Shown in pieces: positions 46,251 through 61,300 of a stretch of DNA of 64,000 nucleotides. Position 1 is the stretch's first letter. Each line of letters starts with the position of its first letter. The stretch comes from Jacaranda mimosifolia (Eukaryota > Streptophyta > Magnoliopsida > Lamiales > Bignoniaceae). The notes under the pieces are model-generated. The model was given only the letters and a program-made list of their open reading frames with translations, was not told the DNA's origin and ran no database searches. The translations under genes and the position numbers were made by a program. The stretch spans positions 16,969,001 to 17,033,000 of the forward strand of contig CM032128.1 in the NCBI GenBank assembly GCA_018894105.1, given 5' to 3'.

Positions 46251-49200
46251 AGCAAGATACTAAAGAGGTTCAGTAAGTAAAAATCCAATATTGGATTTCT
46301 TCCCATGGGACAAGGCATTCGTCTCTCAACGTCTATGGCCCCCACTGCAGAGGAAGAAAAATGAAGGATGTCTCGCATACTTTATGTTGCCGCTATTAGT
46401 TGCATAATGTTTCCGGTTCAATGTACAAGATTGGATGTAGCACACTCGGTAAGCATTACGAGTAGGTTCCAATCCAATCCTATTGATAGTTATTGGATGG
46501 CTGTTAAAGTAATTCTAAAGTACTTGAGAATGACTAGGGATGTACTTTTAGTATACGGCAATGGAGAATTCAAACTAAAGGAGTTTTTGGAATCGTGATT
46601 CCAATCCAATATGGATGAACTAAATTCCACTTCTGGATTTATATTTTGCCTTAATAGTGGCACGGTGAGTTGGAAGAGTTCCAAATAAGATGCTAAAGAG
46701 GTTCAGTATGAAAGAATCCAATAATGGATTTCTTCCCATGGGACAAGGCATTCGTCTCTCAAAGTCTATGGTCCCAAGGCAGAGGAGGAAAAATGAAGGA
46801 TGTCTCGCATACCTTATGTTTCCGCTATCAGTAGCATAATGTATCCAGTTCGATGTACAAGATTGGATGTAGCACACTCGGTAAGCATTACAAGTAGGTT
46901 CCAATCCAATCCAATTGATAGTCATTGGATTTATATTGTGCCCTAATGGTGCCACGGTGAGTTGGAAGAGTTCCATGCAAGATACTAAAGAGGTTCAGTA
47001 AGTAAAAATCCAATATTGGATTTCTTCCCATGGGACAAGGCATTCGTCTCTCAACGTCTATGGCCCCCACTGCAGAGGAAGAAAAATGAAGGATGTCTCG
47101 CATACCTTATGTTGCCGCTATTAGTAGCATAATATTTCCAGTTCAATGTACAAGATTGGATGTAGCACACTCGGTAAGCATTACGAGTAGGTACCAATCA
47201 AATCCTATTGATAGTCGTTGGATAGCTGTTAAAGTAATTCTAAAGTACTTGAGAATGACTAAGGATGTACTTTTAGTATACGGCAATGGGGAATTCAAAC
47301 TAAAGGAGTTTTTGGAATCGTGATTCCAATCCAATGTAGATGAACTCAAATCTACTTCTGGATTTATATTTTGCCTTAATAGTGGCACGATGAGTTGGAA
47401 GAGTTCCAAACAAGATACCAAAGAGTTTCAGTATGGAATAATCCAATAATGGATTTCTTCCCATGGGACAAGGCATTCGTCTCTCAAATTCTATGGCCCC
47501 CAAGGCAGAGGTGGAAAAATGAAGGATGTCTCGCACACCTTATGTTTCCGCTATTAGTAGCATAATGTATCCAGTTCAATGCACAAAATTGGATGTAGCA
47601 CATTCGGCAAGCATTACGAGTAGGTTCCGATCCAATCCTACTGATAGTCATTGGATAGCCGTTGCAGCAATTCTAAAGTACTTAAGAATGGCTAAGGATT
47701 TATTTTTAATATACGGCAATGGAGAATTCAAACAAAAGGAGTTTTCATATTTGAGTTTCCGATCCAATGTAGATGACCTTAAATCCACGTATGGATTTTT
47801 ATTTTGCCTTAATGGTGGCACGGTGAGTTGGAAGAATTCCAAATCAGATACTAAAAAGTTTCAATATGGAAGAATTCAATAATGGATTTCTTCCCATCGG
47901 ACAAGGCATTCGTCTCTCAAAGTCTATGGTCCCAAGGTAGAGGAGGAAAAATGAAGGATGTCTCGCATACCTTATGTTTCCGCTATTAGTAGCATAATGT
48001 ATCCAGTTCGATGTACAAGATTGGATGTAGCACCCTCGGTAAGCATTACGAGTAGGTTCCAATCCAATCCTATTGATAGTCATTGGATAGCCGTTGCAGC
48101 AATTCTAAAGTACTTAATTTTTAGTATACGGCAATACTAAGGACTAATTTTTAGTATACGGCAATGGAGAATAGAAACTAAAGGAGTTTTCGGATTCGAG
48201 TTTCCAATTTATTGTAGATGACCTCAAATCCACTTCTGGATTTATATTTTGCCCGAATGGTGGCACGGTGAGTTGGAAGAGTTCCAAGCAAGATACTAAA
48301 GAGGTTCAGCATATAAAAATCCAATATTGGATTTCTTCCCATGGGACAGGGCATTCGCCACTCAACGTCTATGGCCCCCACTGCAGAGGAAGCAAAATGA
48401 AGGATGTCTCGCATACCTTAAGTTTCCACTATTAGTTGCATAATGTTTCCGGTTCAATGTAACAGATTGGATGTAGCACACTCGGTAAGCATTACGAGTA
48501 GGTTACAATCCAATCCTATTGATAGTCATTGGATAGCTGTTAAAGTAATTCTAAAGTACTTGAGAATGACTAGGGATGTACTTTTAGTATACGGCAATGG
48601 AGAATTCAAACTAAAGGAGTTTTTGGAATCGTGATTCCAATCCAATATGGATGAACTCAATTCCACTTCTGGATTTATATTTTGCCTTAATAGTGGCACG
48701 GTGAGTTGGAAGAGTTCCAAATAAGATACTAAAGAGGTTCAGTATGAAAGAATCCAATAATGGATTTCTTCCCATGGGACAAGGCATTCGTCTCTCAACG
48801 TATATGAACCCCACTGCAGAGGAAGAAAAATGAAGGATATCTCGCATACCTAAAGTTTCCACTATTAGTAGCATAATGTATCCAGTTCAATGCACAAGAT
48901 TGGATGTAGCACACTCGGCAAGCATTACGAGTAGGTTCCGATCTAGTCCTATTGATAGTCATTGGATAGCTGTTAAAGTAATTCTAAAGTACTTGAGAAT
49001 GACTAGTGATATACTTTTAGTATACGGTAATGGAGAATTCAAACTGAAGGAGTTTTCGGAATCGTGATTCCAATCCAATATGGATGAACTCAAATCCACT
49101 TCTGGATTTATATTTTGCCTGAATAGTGGCACGGTGAGTTGGAAGAGTTCCAAATAAGATACTAAAGAGGTTCAGTATGAAAGAATCCAATAATGGATTT

Positions 49201-49584
49201 CTTCCAATGGGACAAGGCATTCGTCTCTCAAAGTCTATGGTCCCAAGGCAGAGGAGGAAAAATGAAGGATGTCTCGCATACCTTATGTTTCCGCTATTAG
49301 TAGCACAATGTATCCAGTTCAATGCACAAGATTAGATGTAGCACATTCGGCAAGCATTACGAGTAGGTTCCGATCCAATCCTACTGATAGTCATTGGATA
49401 GCCGTTACAGCAATTCTAAAGTACTTAAGAATGGCTAAGGATTTATTTTTAATATACGGCAATGGAGAATTCAAACAAAAGGAGTTTTCATATTTAAGTT
49501 TCCAATCTAATGTAGATGACCTTAAATCAATGTATGGATTTTTATTTTTCCTTAATGGTGGCACGGTGAGTTGGAAGAGTTCCA
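46251..49584 (+). repeat. 3334-bp tandem duplication, copy 2
   Basis: Boundaries are approximate. Register points are 46368, 46800 (293-bp form), 47093, 47526, 47958, 48404, 48837 (ATG to ATA) and 49269. The join at about 46250 fuses the front of a C-like monomer (IYGNGEFKQKEFSYLS) to the GCAAGATACTAAAGAGGTTCAGTAAG tail. After 49584 that C-like monomer instead has its normal ACCAGATACTAAAAAG tail. Point differences between copies are few. Confidence 0.87.
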
Positions 49585-49701
49585 AACCAGATACTAAAAA
49601 GTTTCAGTATCGAAGAATCCAATAATGGATTTCTTCCCATGGGACAAGGCATTCGTCTCTCAACGTCTATGGCCCCCACTGCAGAGGAAGAAAAATGAAG
49701 G

Positions 49702-52700
49702 ATGTCTCGCATACCTTATGTTTCCGCTATTAGTTGCATAATGTTTCCAGTTCAATGTACAAGATTGGATATAGCACACTTGGTAAGCATTACGAGTAGG
49801 TTCCAATCCAATCCTATTGATAGTCATTGGATAGCCGTTAAAGTAATTCCAAAGTATCTGAGAAGGACTAAGGGCTAATTTTTAGTATACGGCAATTGAG
49901 AATAGAAACTACAGGAGTTTCCGGATTTGAGTTTTCAATTTATTGTAGATGACCTCAAATCCACTTCTGGATTTATATTTTACCCTAATGGTGGTACGGT
50001 GAGTTGGAAGAGTTCCAAGCAAGATACTAAAGAGGTTCAGTATGTAAAAATCCAATATTGGATTTCTTCCCATGGGACAAGGCATTCGTCTCCCAACATC
50101 TATGGCCCCCACGGCAGAGGAAGAAAAATGAAGGATGTCTCGCATACCTTATGTTTCCGCTATTAGTTGCATAATGTATCCAGTTCAATGCACAAGATTG
50201 GTTGTAACACATTCGGCAAGCATTACGTGTAGGTTCCGATCCAATCCTATTGATAGTCATTGGATAGCCGTTACAGCAATTCTAAAGTACTTAAGGATGG
50301 CTAAGGATTTATTTTTAGTATACGACAATGGAGAATTCAAACTAAAGGAGTTTTTGGAATCGTGATTCCAATCCAATATGGATGAACTCAAATCCACTTC
50401 TGGATTTATATTTTGCCTTAATAGTGGCACGGTGAGTTGGAAAAGTTCCAAATAAGATACTAAAGAGGTTCAATATGAAAGAATCCAATAATGGATTTCT
50501 TCCCATAGGACAAGGCATTCGTCTCTCAAAGTCTATGGTCCCAAGGCAAAGAAGGAAAAATGAAGGATATCTCGCATACCTAATGTTTCCGCTATTAGTA
50601 GCATAATGTATCCAGTTCAATGCACAAGATTGGATGTAGCACATTCGGCAAGCATTACGAGTAGGTTCCGATCCAATCCTATTGATAGTCATTGGATAGC
50701 CGTTAAAGTAATTCTAAAGTATCTGAGAAGGACTAAGGACAAATTTTTAGTACACGGCAATGGAGAATAGAAACTAAAGGAGTTTCCGGATTCGAGTTTC
50801 CTATTTATTATAGATCACCTCAAATCCACTTCTGGATTTATATTTTGCCCTAATGGTGGCACGGTGAGTTGGAAGAGTTCCAAGCAAGATACTAAAGAGG
50901 TTCAGTATGTAAAAATCCAATATTGGATTTCTTCCAATGGGACAAGGCATTCGTCTCTCAACGTATATGGCCCCCACTGCAGAGGAAGAAAAATGAAGGA
51001 TGTCTCGCATACCTAACGTTTCCGCTATTAGTAGAATAATGTATCCAGTTCAATGCACAAGATTGGATGTAGCACATTCGGCAAGCATTACGAGTAGGTT
51101 CCGATTCAATCCTACTGATAGTCTTTGGATAGCCGTTGCAGCAATTCTAAAGTACTTAAGAATGGCTAAGGATTTATTTTTAATATACGGCATTGGAGAA
51201 TTCAAACAAAAGGAGTTTTCATATTTGAGTTTCCAATCCAATGTAGATGACCTTAAATCCACGTATGGATTTTTATTTTTCCTTAATGGTGGCACGGTGA
51301 GTTGGAAGAGTTCCAAACTAGATACTAAAAACTTTCAGTATGGAAGAATCCAATAATGGATTTCTTCCCATGGGACAAGGCATTCGTCTCTCAACGTCTA
51401 TGGCCCCCACTGCAGAGGAAGAAAAATGAAGGATGTCTCGCATAGCTTATGTTTCCGCTATTAGTTGCATAATGTTTCCAGTTCAAAGTACAAGATTGGA
51501 TATATAGCACACTTGGTAAGTATTACGAGTAGGTTCCAATCCAATCCTATTGATAGTCCTTGGATAGCCGTTAAAGTAATTCCAATGTATCTGAGAAGGA
51601 CTAAGGGCTAAATTTTAGTATACGGCAATTGAGAATAGAAACTAAAGGAGTTTCCAGATTTGAGTTTCCAATTTATTGTAGATGACCTCAAATCCACTTC
51701 TGGATTTATATTTTGCCCTAATGGTGGCACGGTGAGTTGGAAGAGTTCCAAGCAAGATTCTAAAGAGGTTCAGTATGTAAAAATCCAATATTGGATTTCT
51801 TCCCATGGGACAAGGCATTCGTCTCCCAACATCCATGGCCCCCACGGCAAAGGAAGAAAAATGAAGGATGTCTCGCATACCTTATGTTTCCGCTATTAGT
51901 TGCATAATGTTTCCAGTTCAATGTACAAGATTGGATGTAGCACACTCGGTAAGCATTATGAGTAGGTTCCAATCTAATCCTATTGATAGTCATTGGATAG
52001 CTGTTAAAGTATTTCTAAAGTACTTGAGAATGACGAGGGATGTACTTTTAGTATACGGCAATGGAGAATTCAAACTAAAGGAGTTTTTGGAATCGTGATT
52101 CCAATCCAATATGGATGAACTCAAACCCACTTCTGGATTTATATTTTGCCTTAATAGTGGCACGGTGAGTTGGAAAAGTTCCAAATAAGATACTAAAGAG
52201 GTTCAGTATGAAAGAATCCAATAATGGATTTCTTCCCATGGGACAAGGCATTCGTCTCTCAACGTCTATGGCCCCCACTGCAGAGGAAGAAAAATGAATG
52301 ATGTCTCGCATACCTTATGTTTCCGCTATTAGTTGCATAATGTTTCCAGTTCAATGTGCAAGATTGGATATAGCACACTTGGTATGCATTACGAGTAGGT
52401 TCCAATCCAATCTTATTGATAGTCATTGGATAGCCGTTAAAGTAATTTCAATGTATCTGCGAAGGACTAAGGGCTAATTTTTAGTATACGGCAATTGAGA
52501 ATAGAAACTAAAGGAGTTTCCGGATTTGAGTTTCCAATTTATTGTAGATGACCTCAAATCCACTTCTGGATTTATATTTTGCCCTGATGGTGGCACGGTG
52601 AGTTGGAAGAGTTCCAAGCAAGATACTAAAGAGGTTCAGTATGTAAAAATCCAATATTTGATTTCTTCCCATGGGACAAGGCATTCGTCTCCCAACTTTT

Positions 52701-54895
52701 ATGGCCCCCACGGTAGAGGAAGAAAAATGAAGGATGTCTCGCATACCTTATGTTTCCGCTATTAGTTGCATAATGTATCCAGTTCAATGTACAAGATTGG
52801 ATGCAGCACACTCAGTAAGCATTATGAGTAGGTTCCAATCTAATCCTATTGATAGTCATTGGATAGCTGTTAAGTAATTCTAAAGTACTTGAGAATGACT
52901 AGGGATGTACTTTTAGTATACGGCAATAGAGAATTCAAACTAAAGGAGTTTTTGGAATCGTGATTCCAATCCAATATGGATGAACTAAAATCTACTTCTG
53001 GATTTATATTTTGCCTTAATAGTGGCACGGTGAGTTGGAAAAGTTCCAAATAAGATACTAAAGTGGTTCAGTATGAAAGAATCCAATAATGGATTTCTTC
53101 CCATAGGACAAGGCATTCGTCTCTCAAAGTCTATGGTCCCAAGGCAAAGAAGGAAAAATGAAGGATGTCTCGCATACCTAATGTTTCCGCTATTAGTAGC
53201 ATAATGTATCCAGTTCAATGCACAAGATTGGATGTAGCACATTCGACAAGCATTACGAGTAGGTTCCGATCCAATCCTACTGATAGTCATTGGATAGCCG
53301 TTGCAGCAATTCTAAAGTACTTAAGAATGGCTAAGGATTTATTTTTAATATACGGCATTGGAGAATTCAAACAAAAGGAGTTTTCATATTTGAGTTTCCA
53401 ATCTAATGTAGATGACCTTAAATCCACGTATGGATTTTTATTTTTCCTTAATGGTGGCACGGTGAGTTGGAAGAGTTCCAAACTAGATACTAAAAAGTTT
53501 CAGTACGGAAGAATCCAATAATGGATTTCTTCCCATGGGACAAGGCATTCGTCTCTCAACGTCTATGGCCCCCACTGCAGTGGAAGAAAAATTAAGGATG
53601 TCTCGCATACCTTATGTTTCCGCTATTAGTTGCATAATGTTTCCAGTTCAATGTACAAGATTGGATATAGCACACTTGGTAAGCATTACGAGTAGGTTCC
53701 AATCCAATCCTATTGATAGTCATTGGATAGCCGTTAAAGTAATTCCAATGTATCTGAGAAGGACTAAGGGCTAATTTTTAGTATACGGCAATTGAGAATA
53801 GAAACTAAAGGAGTTTCCGGATTTGAGTTTCCAATTTATTGTAGATGACCTCAAATCCACTTCTGGATTTATATTTTGCCCTAATGGTGGCACGGTGAGT
53901 TGGAAGAGTACCAAGCAAGATACTAAAGAGGCTCAGTATGTAAAAATCCAATATTGGATTTCTTCCCATGGGACAAGGCATTCGTCACCCAACATCTATG
54001 GCCCCCACGGCAGAGGAAGAAAAATGAAGGATGTCTCGCATACCTTATGTTTCCGCTATTAGTTGCATAATGTTTCCAGTTCAATGTACAAGATTGGATG
54101 TAGCACACTCGGTAAGCATTATGAGTAGGTTCCAATGTAATCCTATTGATAGTCATTGGATAGCTGTTAAAGTAATTCTAAAGTACTTGAGAATGACAAG
54201 GGATGTACTTTTAGTATACGGCAATGGAGAATTCAAACTAGAGGAGTTTTTGGAATCGTGATTCCAATCCAATATGGATGAACTCAAATCCACTTCGGGA
54301 TTTATATTTTGCCTTAATAGTGGCACGGTGAGTTGGAAAAGTTCCAAATAAGATACTAAAGAGGTTCAGTATGAAAGAATCCAATAATGGATTTCTTCCC
54401 ATCGGACAAGGCATTGGTCTCTCAAAGTCTATGGTCCCAAGGCAAAGAAGGAAAAATGAAGGATGTCTCGCATGCCTAATGTTTCCGCTATAAGTAGCAT
54501 AATGTATCCAGTTCAATGCACAAGATTGGATGTAGCACATTCGACAAGCATTACGATTAGGTTCCGATCCAATCCTATTGATAGTCATTGGATAGCCGTT
54601 ACAGCAATTCTAAAGTACTTAAGAATGGCTAAGGATTTATTTTTAATATACGACAATGGAGAATTCAAATAAAAGGAGTTTTCATATTCGAGTTTCCAAT
54701 CCAATGTAGATGACCTTAAATCCACGTATGGATTTACATTTTGCCTTAATGGTGGCACGGTGAGTTGGAAGAGTTCCAAGCAAGATACTAAAGAGGTTCA
54801 GTATGTAAAAATCCAATATTGGATTTCTTCCAATGGGACAAGGCATTCGTCTCTCAACGTATATGGCCCCCACTGCAGAGGAAGAAAAATGAAGG
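49702..54895 (+). repeat. P-Q-R-S satellite family, irregular part (12 monomers)
   Basis: Register points are 49702 Q, 50135 R-like hybrid, 50567 P/S-like, 51000 P, 51433 Q, 51868 R, 52301 Q, 52734 R (frameshifted), 53165 P, 53598 Q, 54031 R and 54463 S. P is MSRIPNVSAIS with IYGIGEFKQKEFSYLS and FLFFLNGG. Q has GATATAGCACACTTGG, GGGCTAATTTTTAG and GAGAATAGAAAC, with a later MSFQFIVDD frame. R is MSRIPYVSAISCIMFPVQ, SIMSRFQ, ending FLES-stop. S is NVSAISSIMYPVQ with IYDNGEFK-stop. P-Q-R is already the basic trimer, but order and copy number are irregular. Confidence 0.85.
53535..53774 (+). pseudogene. Monomer in which the shared stop is a sense codon (TTA)
   Basis: The frame runs from the RT head (MGQGIRLSTSMAP) without interruption through EEKLRMSRIPYVSAIS to YLRRTKG and a TAA at the end. 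The codon two before the register ATG, at 53592-53594, is TTA instead of TGA. It confirms that the head and body of the monomer belong to one pol reading frame. It still lacks the RT active site and any complete RNase H, and stops at the usual Q-type GGGCTAATTTTTAG position. Probably a chance substitution. Confidence 0.82.
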
Positions 54896-57800
54896 ATGTC
54901 TCGCATACCTAACGTTTCCGCTATTAGTAGAATAATGTATCCAGTTCAATGCACAAGATTGGATGTAGCACATTCGGCAAGCATTACGAGTAGGTTCCGA
55001 TCCAATCCTACTGATAGTCATTGGATAGCCGTTGCAGCAATTCTAAAGTACTTAAGAATGGCTAAGGATTTATTTTTAATATACGGCATTGGAGAATTTA
55101 AACAAAAGGAGTTTTCATATTTGAGTTTCCAATCCAGTGTAGATGACCTTAAATCCACGTATGGATTTTTTTTTTTCCTTAATGGTGGCACGGTGAGTTG
55201 GACGAGTTCCAAACCAGATACTAAAAAGTTTCAGTATGGAAGAATCCAATAATGGATTTCTTCCCATGGGACAAGGCATTCATCTCTCAACGTCTATGGC
55301 CCCCACTGCAGAGGAAGAAAAATGAAGGATGTCTCGCATAGCTTATGTTTCCGCTATTAGTTGCATAATGTTTCCAGTTCAATGTACAAGATTGGATATA
55401 GCACACTTGGTAAGCATTACGAGTAGGTTCCAATCCAATCCTATTGATAGTCATTGGATAGCCGTTAAAGTAATTCTAATGTATCTGAGAAGGACTAAGG
55501 GCTAATTTTTAGTATACGGCATTTGAGAATAGAAACTAAAGGAGTTTCCGGATTTGAGTTTCCAATTTATTGTAGATGACCTCAAATCCACTTTTGGATT
55601 TATATTTTGCCCTGATGGTGGCACGGTGAGTTGGAAGAGTTCCAAGCAAGATACTAAAGAGGTTCAGTATGTAAAAATCCAATATTGGATTTCTTCCCAT
55701 GGGACAAGGCATTCGTCTCCCAATATCTATGGCCCCCACGGTAGAGGAAGAAAAATGAAGGATGTCTCGCATACCTTATGTTTCCGCTATTAGTTGCATA
55801 ATGTTTCCAGTTCAATGTACAAGATTGGATGTAGCACCCTTGGTAAGCATTATGAGTAGGTTCCAATCTAATCCTATTGATAGTCATTGGATAGCTGTTA
55901 AAGTAATTCTAAAGTACTTGAGAATGACTAGGGATGTACTTTTAGTATACGGCAATGGAGAATTCAAACTAAAGGAGTTTTTAGAATCGTGATTCCAATC
56001 TAATATGGATGAACTCAAATCCACTTCTGGATTTATATTTTGCCTTAATAGTGGCACGGTGAGTTGGAAAAGTTCCAAATAAGATACTAAAGAGGTTCAG
56101 TATGAAAGAATCCAATAATGGATTTCTTCCCATAGGACAAGGCATTCGTCTCTCAAAGTCTATGGTCCCAAGGCAAAGAAGGAAAAATGAAGGATGTCTC
56201 GCATACCTAATGTTTCCGCTATTAGTAGCATAATGTATCCAGTTCAATGCACAAGATTGGATGTAGCACATTCGACAAGCATTACGAGTAGGTTCCGATC
56301 CAATCCTACTGATAGTCATTGGATAGCCGTTGCAGCAATTCTAAAGTACTTAAGAATGGCTAAGGATTTATTTTTAATATACGGCATTGGAGAATTCAAA
56401 CAAAAGGAGTTTTCATATTTGAGTTTCCAATCCAATGTAGATGACCTTAAATCCACGTATGGATTTTTATTTTTCCTTAATGGTGGCACGGTGAGTTGGA
56501 AGAGTTCCAAACTAGATACTAAAAATTTTCAGTATGGAAGAATCCAATAATGGATTTCTTCCCATGGGACAAGGCATTCGTCTCTCAACGTCTATGGCCC
56601 CCACTGCAGAGGAAGAAAAATGAAGGATGTCTCGCATACCTTATGTTTCCGCTATTAGTTGCATAATGTTTCCAGTTCAATGTACAAGATTGGATATACA
56701 GCACACTTGGTAAGCATTACGAGTAGGTTCCAATCCAATCCTATTGATAGTCATTGGATAGCCGTTAAAGTAATTCCAATGTATCTGAGAAGGACTAAGG
56801 GCTAATTTTTAGTATACAGCAATTGAGAATAGAAACTAAAGGAGTTTCCGGATTTGAGTTTCCAATTTATTGTAGATGACCTCAAATCCACTTCTGGATT
56901 TATATTTTGCCCTAATGGTGGCACGGTGAGTTGGAAGAGTTCCAAGCAAGATACTAAAGAGGTTCAGTATGTAAAAATCCAATATTGGATTTCTTCCCAT
57001 GGGACAAGGCATTCGTCTCCCAACATCTATGGCCCCCACGGCAGAGGAAGAAAAATGAAGGATGTCTCGCATACCTTATGTTTCCGCTATTAGTTGCATA
57101 ATGTTTCCAGTTCAATGTACAAGATTGGATGTAGCACACTCGGTAAGCATTATGAGTAGGTTCCAATGTAATCCTATTGATAGTCATTGGATAGCTGTTA
57201 AAGTAATTCTAAAGTACTTGAGAATGACTAGGGATGTACTTTTAGTATACGGCAATGGAGAATTCAAACTAAAGGAGTTTTTGGAATCGTGATTCCAATC
57301 CAATATGGATGAACTCAAATCCACTTCTGGATTTATATTTTGCCTTAATAGTGGCACGGTGAGTTGGAAAAGTTCCAAATAAGATACTAAAGAGGTTCAG
57401 TATGAAAGAATCCAATAATGGATTTCTTCCCATAGGACAAGGCATTCGTCTCTCAAAGTCTATGGTCCCAAGGCAAAGAAGGAAAAATGAAGGATGTCTC
57501 GCATACCTAATGTTTCCGCTATTAGTAGCATAATGTATCCAGTTCAATGCACAAGATTGGATGTAGCACATTCGACAAGCATTACGAGTAGGTTCCGATC
57601 CAATCCTATTGATAGTCATTGGATAGCCGTTACAGCAATTCTAAAGTACTTAAGAATGGCTAAGGATTTATTTTTAATAAACGACAATGGAGAATTCAAA
57701 TAAAAGGAGTTTTCATATTCGAGTTTCCAATCCAATGTAGATGACCTTAAATCCACGTATGGATTTACATTTTGCCTTAATGGTGGCACGGTGAGTTGGA

Positions 57801-58359
57801 AGAGTTCCAAGCAAGATACTAAAGAGGTTCAGTATGTAAAAATCCAATATTGGATTTCTTCCAATGGGACAAGGCATTCGTCTCTCAACATATATGGCCC
57901 CCACTGCAGAGGAAGAAAAATGAAGGATGTCTCGCATACCTAACGTTTCCGCTATTAGTAGAATAATGTATCCAGTTCAATACACAAGATTGGATGTAGC
58001 ACATTCGGCAAGCATTACGAGTAGGTTCCGATCCAATCCTATTGATAGTCATTGGATAGCCGTTACAGCAATTCTAAAGTACTTAAGAATGGCTAAGGAT
58101 TTATTTTTAATATACAACAATGGAGAATTCAAATAAAAGGAGTTTTCATATTCGAGTTTCCAATCCAATGTAGATGACCTTAAATCCACGTATGGATTTA
58201 CATTTTGCCTTAATGGTGGCACGGTGAGTTGGAAGAGTTCCAAGCAAGATACTAAAGAGGTTTAGTATGTAAAAATCCAATATTGGATTTCTTCCAATGG
58301 GACAAGGCATTCGTCTCTCAACGTATATGGCCCCCACTGCAGAGGAAGAAAAATGAAGG
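54896..58359 (+). repeat. P-Q-R-P-Q-R-S-S higher-order repeat (8-mer, 3464 bp)
   Basis: Register points are 54896 P, 55329 Q, 55762 R, 56194 P, 56627 Q, 57062 R, 57494 S and 57927 S. The first P carries FQSSVDD and the second FQSNVDD. The second Q has a 2-bp insertion (GGATATACAGCACAC) that makes its unit 435 bp. These position-specific marks reappear exactly 3464 bp later. Confidence 0.88.
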
Positions 58360-61300
58360 ATGTCTTGCATACCTAACGTTTCCGCTATTAGTAGAATAAT
58401 GTATCCAGTTCAATGCACAAGATTGGATGTAGCACATTCGGCAAGCATTACGAGTAGGTTCCGATCCAATCCTATTGATAGTCATTGGATAGCCGTTACA
58501 GCAATTCTAAAGTACTTAAGAATGGCTAAGGATTTATTTTTAATATACGGCATTGGAGAATTCAAACAAAAGGATTTTTCATATTTGAGTTTCCAATCCA
58601 GTGTAGATGACCTTAAATCCACGTATGGATTTTTATTTTTCCTTAATGGTGGCACGGTGAGTTGGAAGAGTTCCAAACCAGATACTAAAAAGTTTCAGTA
58701 TGGAAGAATCCAATAATGGATTTCTTCCCATGGGGCAAGGCATTCGTCTCTCAACGTCTATGGCCCCCACTGCAGAGGAAGAAAAATGAAGGATGTCTCG
58801 CATACCTTATGTTTCCGCTATTAGTTGCATAATGTTTCCAGTTCAATGTACAAGATTGGATATAGCACACTTGGTAAGCATTACGAGTAGGTTCCAATCC
58901 AATCCTATTGATAGTCATTGGATAGCCGTTAAAATAATTCCAATGTATCTGAGAAGGACTAAGGGCTAATTTTTAGTATACGGCAATTGAGAATAGAAAC
59001 TAAAGGAGTTTCCGGATTTGAGTTTCCAATTTATTGTAGATGACCTCAAATCCACTTCTGGATTTATATTTTGCCCTGATTGTGGCACGGTGAGTTGGAA
59101 GAGTTCCAAGCAAGATACTAAAGAGGTTCAGTATGTAAAAATCCAATATTGGATTTCTTCCCATGGGACAAGGCATTCGTCTCCCAACATCTATGGCCCC
59201 CACGGTAGAGGAAGAAAAATGAAGGATGTCTCGCATACCTTATGTTTCCGCTATTAGTTGCATAATGTTTCCAGTTCAATGTACAAGATTGGATGTAGCA
59301 CACTCGGTAAGCATTATGAGTAGGTTCCAATCTAATCCTATTGATAGTCATTGGATAGCTGTTAAAGTAATTCTAAAGTACTTGAGAATGACTAGGGATG
59401 TACTTTTAGTATACGGCAATGGAGAATTCAAACTAAAGGAGTTTTTAGAATCGTGATTCCAATCTAATATGGATGAACTCAAATCCACTTCTGGATTTAT
59501 ATTTTGCCTTAATAGTGGCACGGTGAGTTGGAAAAGTTCCAAATAAGATACTAAAGAGGTTCAGTATGAAAGAATCCAATAATGGATTTCTTCCCATGGG
59601 ACAAGGCATTCGTCTCTCAAAGTCTATGGTCCCAAGGCAAAGAAGGAAGAATGAAGGATGTCTCGCATACCTAATGTTTCCGCTATTAGTAGAATAATGT
59701 ATCCAGTTCAATGCACAAGATTGGATGTAGCACATTCGACAAGCATTACGAGTAGGTTCCGATCCAATCCTACTGATAGTCATTGGATAGCCGTTGCAGC
59801 AATTCTAAAGTACTTAAGAATGGCTAAGGATTTATTTTTAATATACGGCATTGGAGAATTCAAACAAAAGGAGTTTTCATATTTAAGTTTCCAATCCAAT
59901 GTAGATGACCTTAAATCCACGTATGGATTTTTATTTTTCCTTAATGGTGGCACGGTGAGTTGGAAGAGTTCCAAACTAGATACTAAAAAGTTTCAGTATG
60001 GAAGAATCCGATAATGGATTTCTTCCCATGGGACAAGGCATTCGTCTCTCAACGTCTATGGCCCCCACTGCAGAGGAAGAAAAATGAAGGATGTCTCGCA
60101 TACCTTATGTTTTCGCTATTAGTTGCATAATGTTTCCAGTTCAATGTACAAGATTGGATATACAGCACACTTGGTAAGCATTACGAGTAGGTTCCAATCC
60201 AATCCTATTGATAGTCATTGGATAGCCGTTAGAGTAATTCCAATGTATCTGAGAAGGACTAAGGGCTAATTTTTAGTATACGGCAATTGAGAATAGAAAC
60301 TAAAGGAGTTTCCGGATTTGAGTTTCCAATTTATTGTAGATGACCTCAAATCCACTTCTGGATTTATATTTTGCCCTAATGGTGGCACAGTGAGTTGGAA
60401 GAGTTCCAAGCAAGATACTAAAGAGGTTCAGTATGTAAAAATCCAATATTGGATTTCTTCCCATGGGACAAGGCATTCGTCTCCCAACATCTATGGCCCC
60501 CACGGCAGAGGAAGAAAAATGAAGGATGTCTCGCATACCTTATGTTTCCGCTATTAGTTGCATAATATTTCCAGTTCAATGTACAAGATTGGATGTAGCA
60601 CACTCGGTAAGCATTATGAGTAGGTTCCAATGTAATCCTATTGATAGTCATTGGATAGCTGTTAAAGTAATTCTAAAGTACTTGAGAATGACTAGGGATG
60701 TACTTTTAGTATACGGCAATGGAGAATTCAAACAAAAGGAGTTTTTGGAATCGTGATTCCAATCCAATATGGATGAACTCAAATCCACTTCTGGATTTAT
60801 ATTTTGCCTTAATAGTGGCACGGTGAGTTGGAAAAGTTCCAAATAAGATACTAAAGAGGTTCAGTATGAAAGAATCCAATAATGGATTTCTTCCCATAGG
60901 ACAAGGCATTCGTCTCTCAAAGTCTATGGTCCCAACGCAAAGAAGGAAAAATGAAGGATGTCTCGCATACCTAATGTTTCCGCTATTAGTAGCATAATGT
61001 ATCCAGTTCAATGCACAAGATCGGATGTAGCACATTCGACAAGCATTACGAGTAGGTTCCGATCCAATCCTATTGATAGTCATTGGATAGCCGTTACAGC
61101 AATTCTAAAGTACTTAAGAATGGCTAAAGATTTATTTTTAATAAACGACAATGGAGAATTCAAATAAAAGGAGTTTTCATATTCGAGTTTCCAATCCAAT
61201 GTAGATGACCTTAAATCCACGTATGGATTTACATTTTGCCTTAATGGTGGCACGGTGAGTTGGAAGAGTTCCAAGCAAGATACTAAAGAGGTTTAGTATG

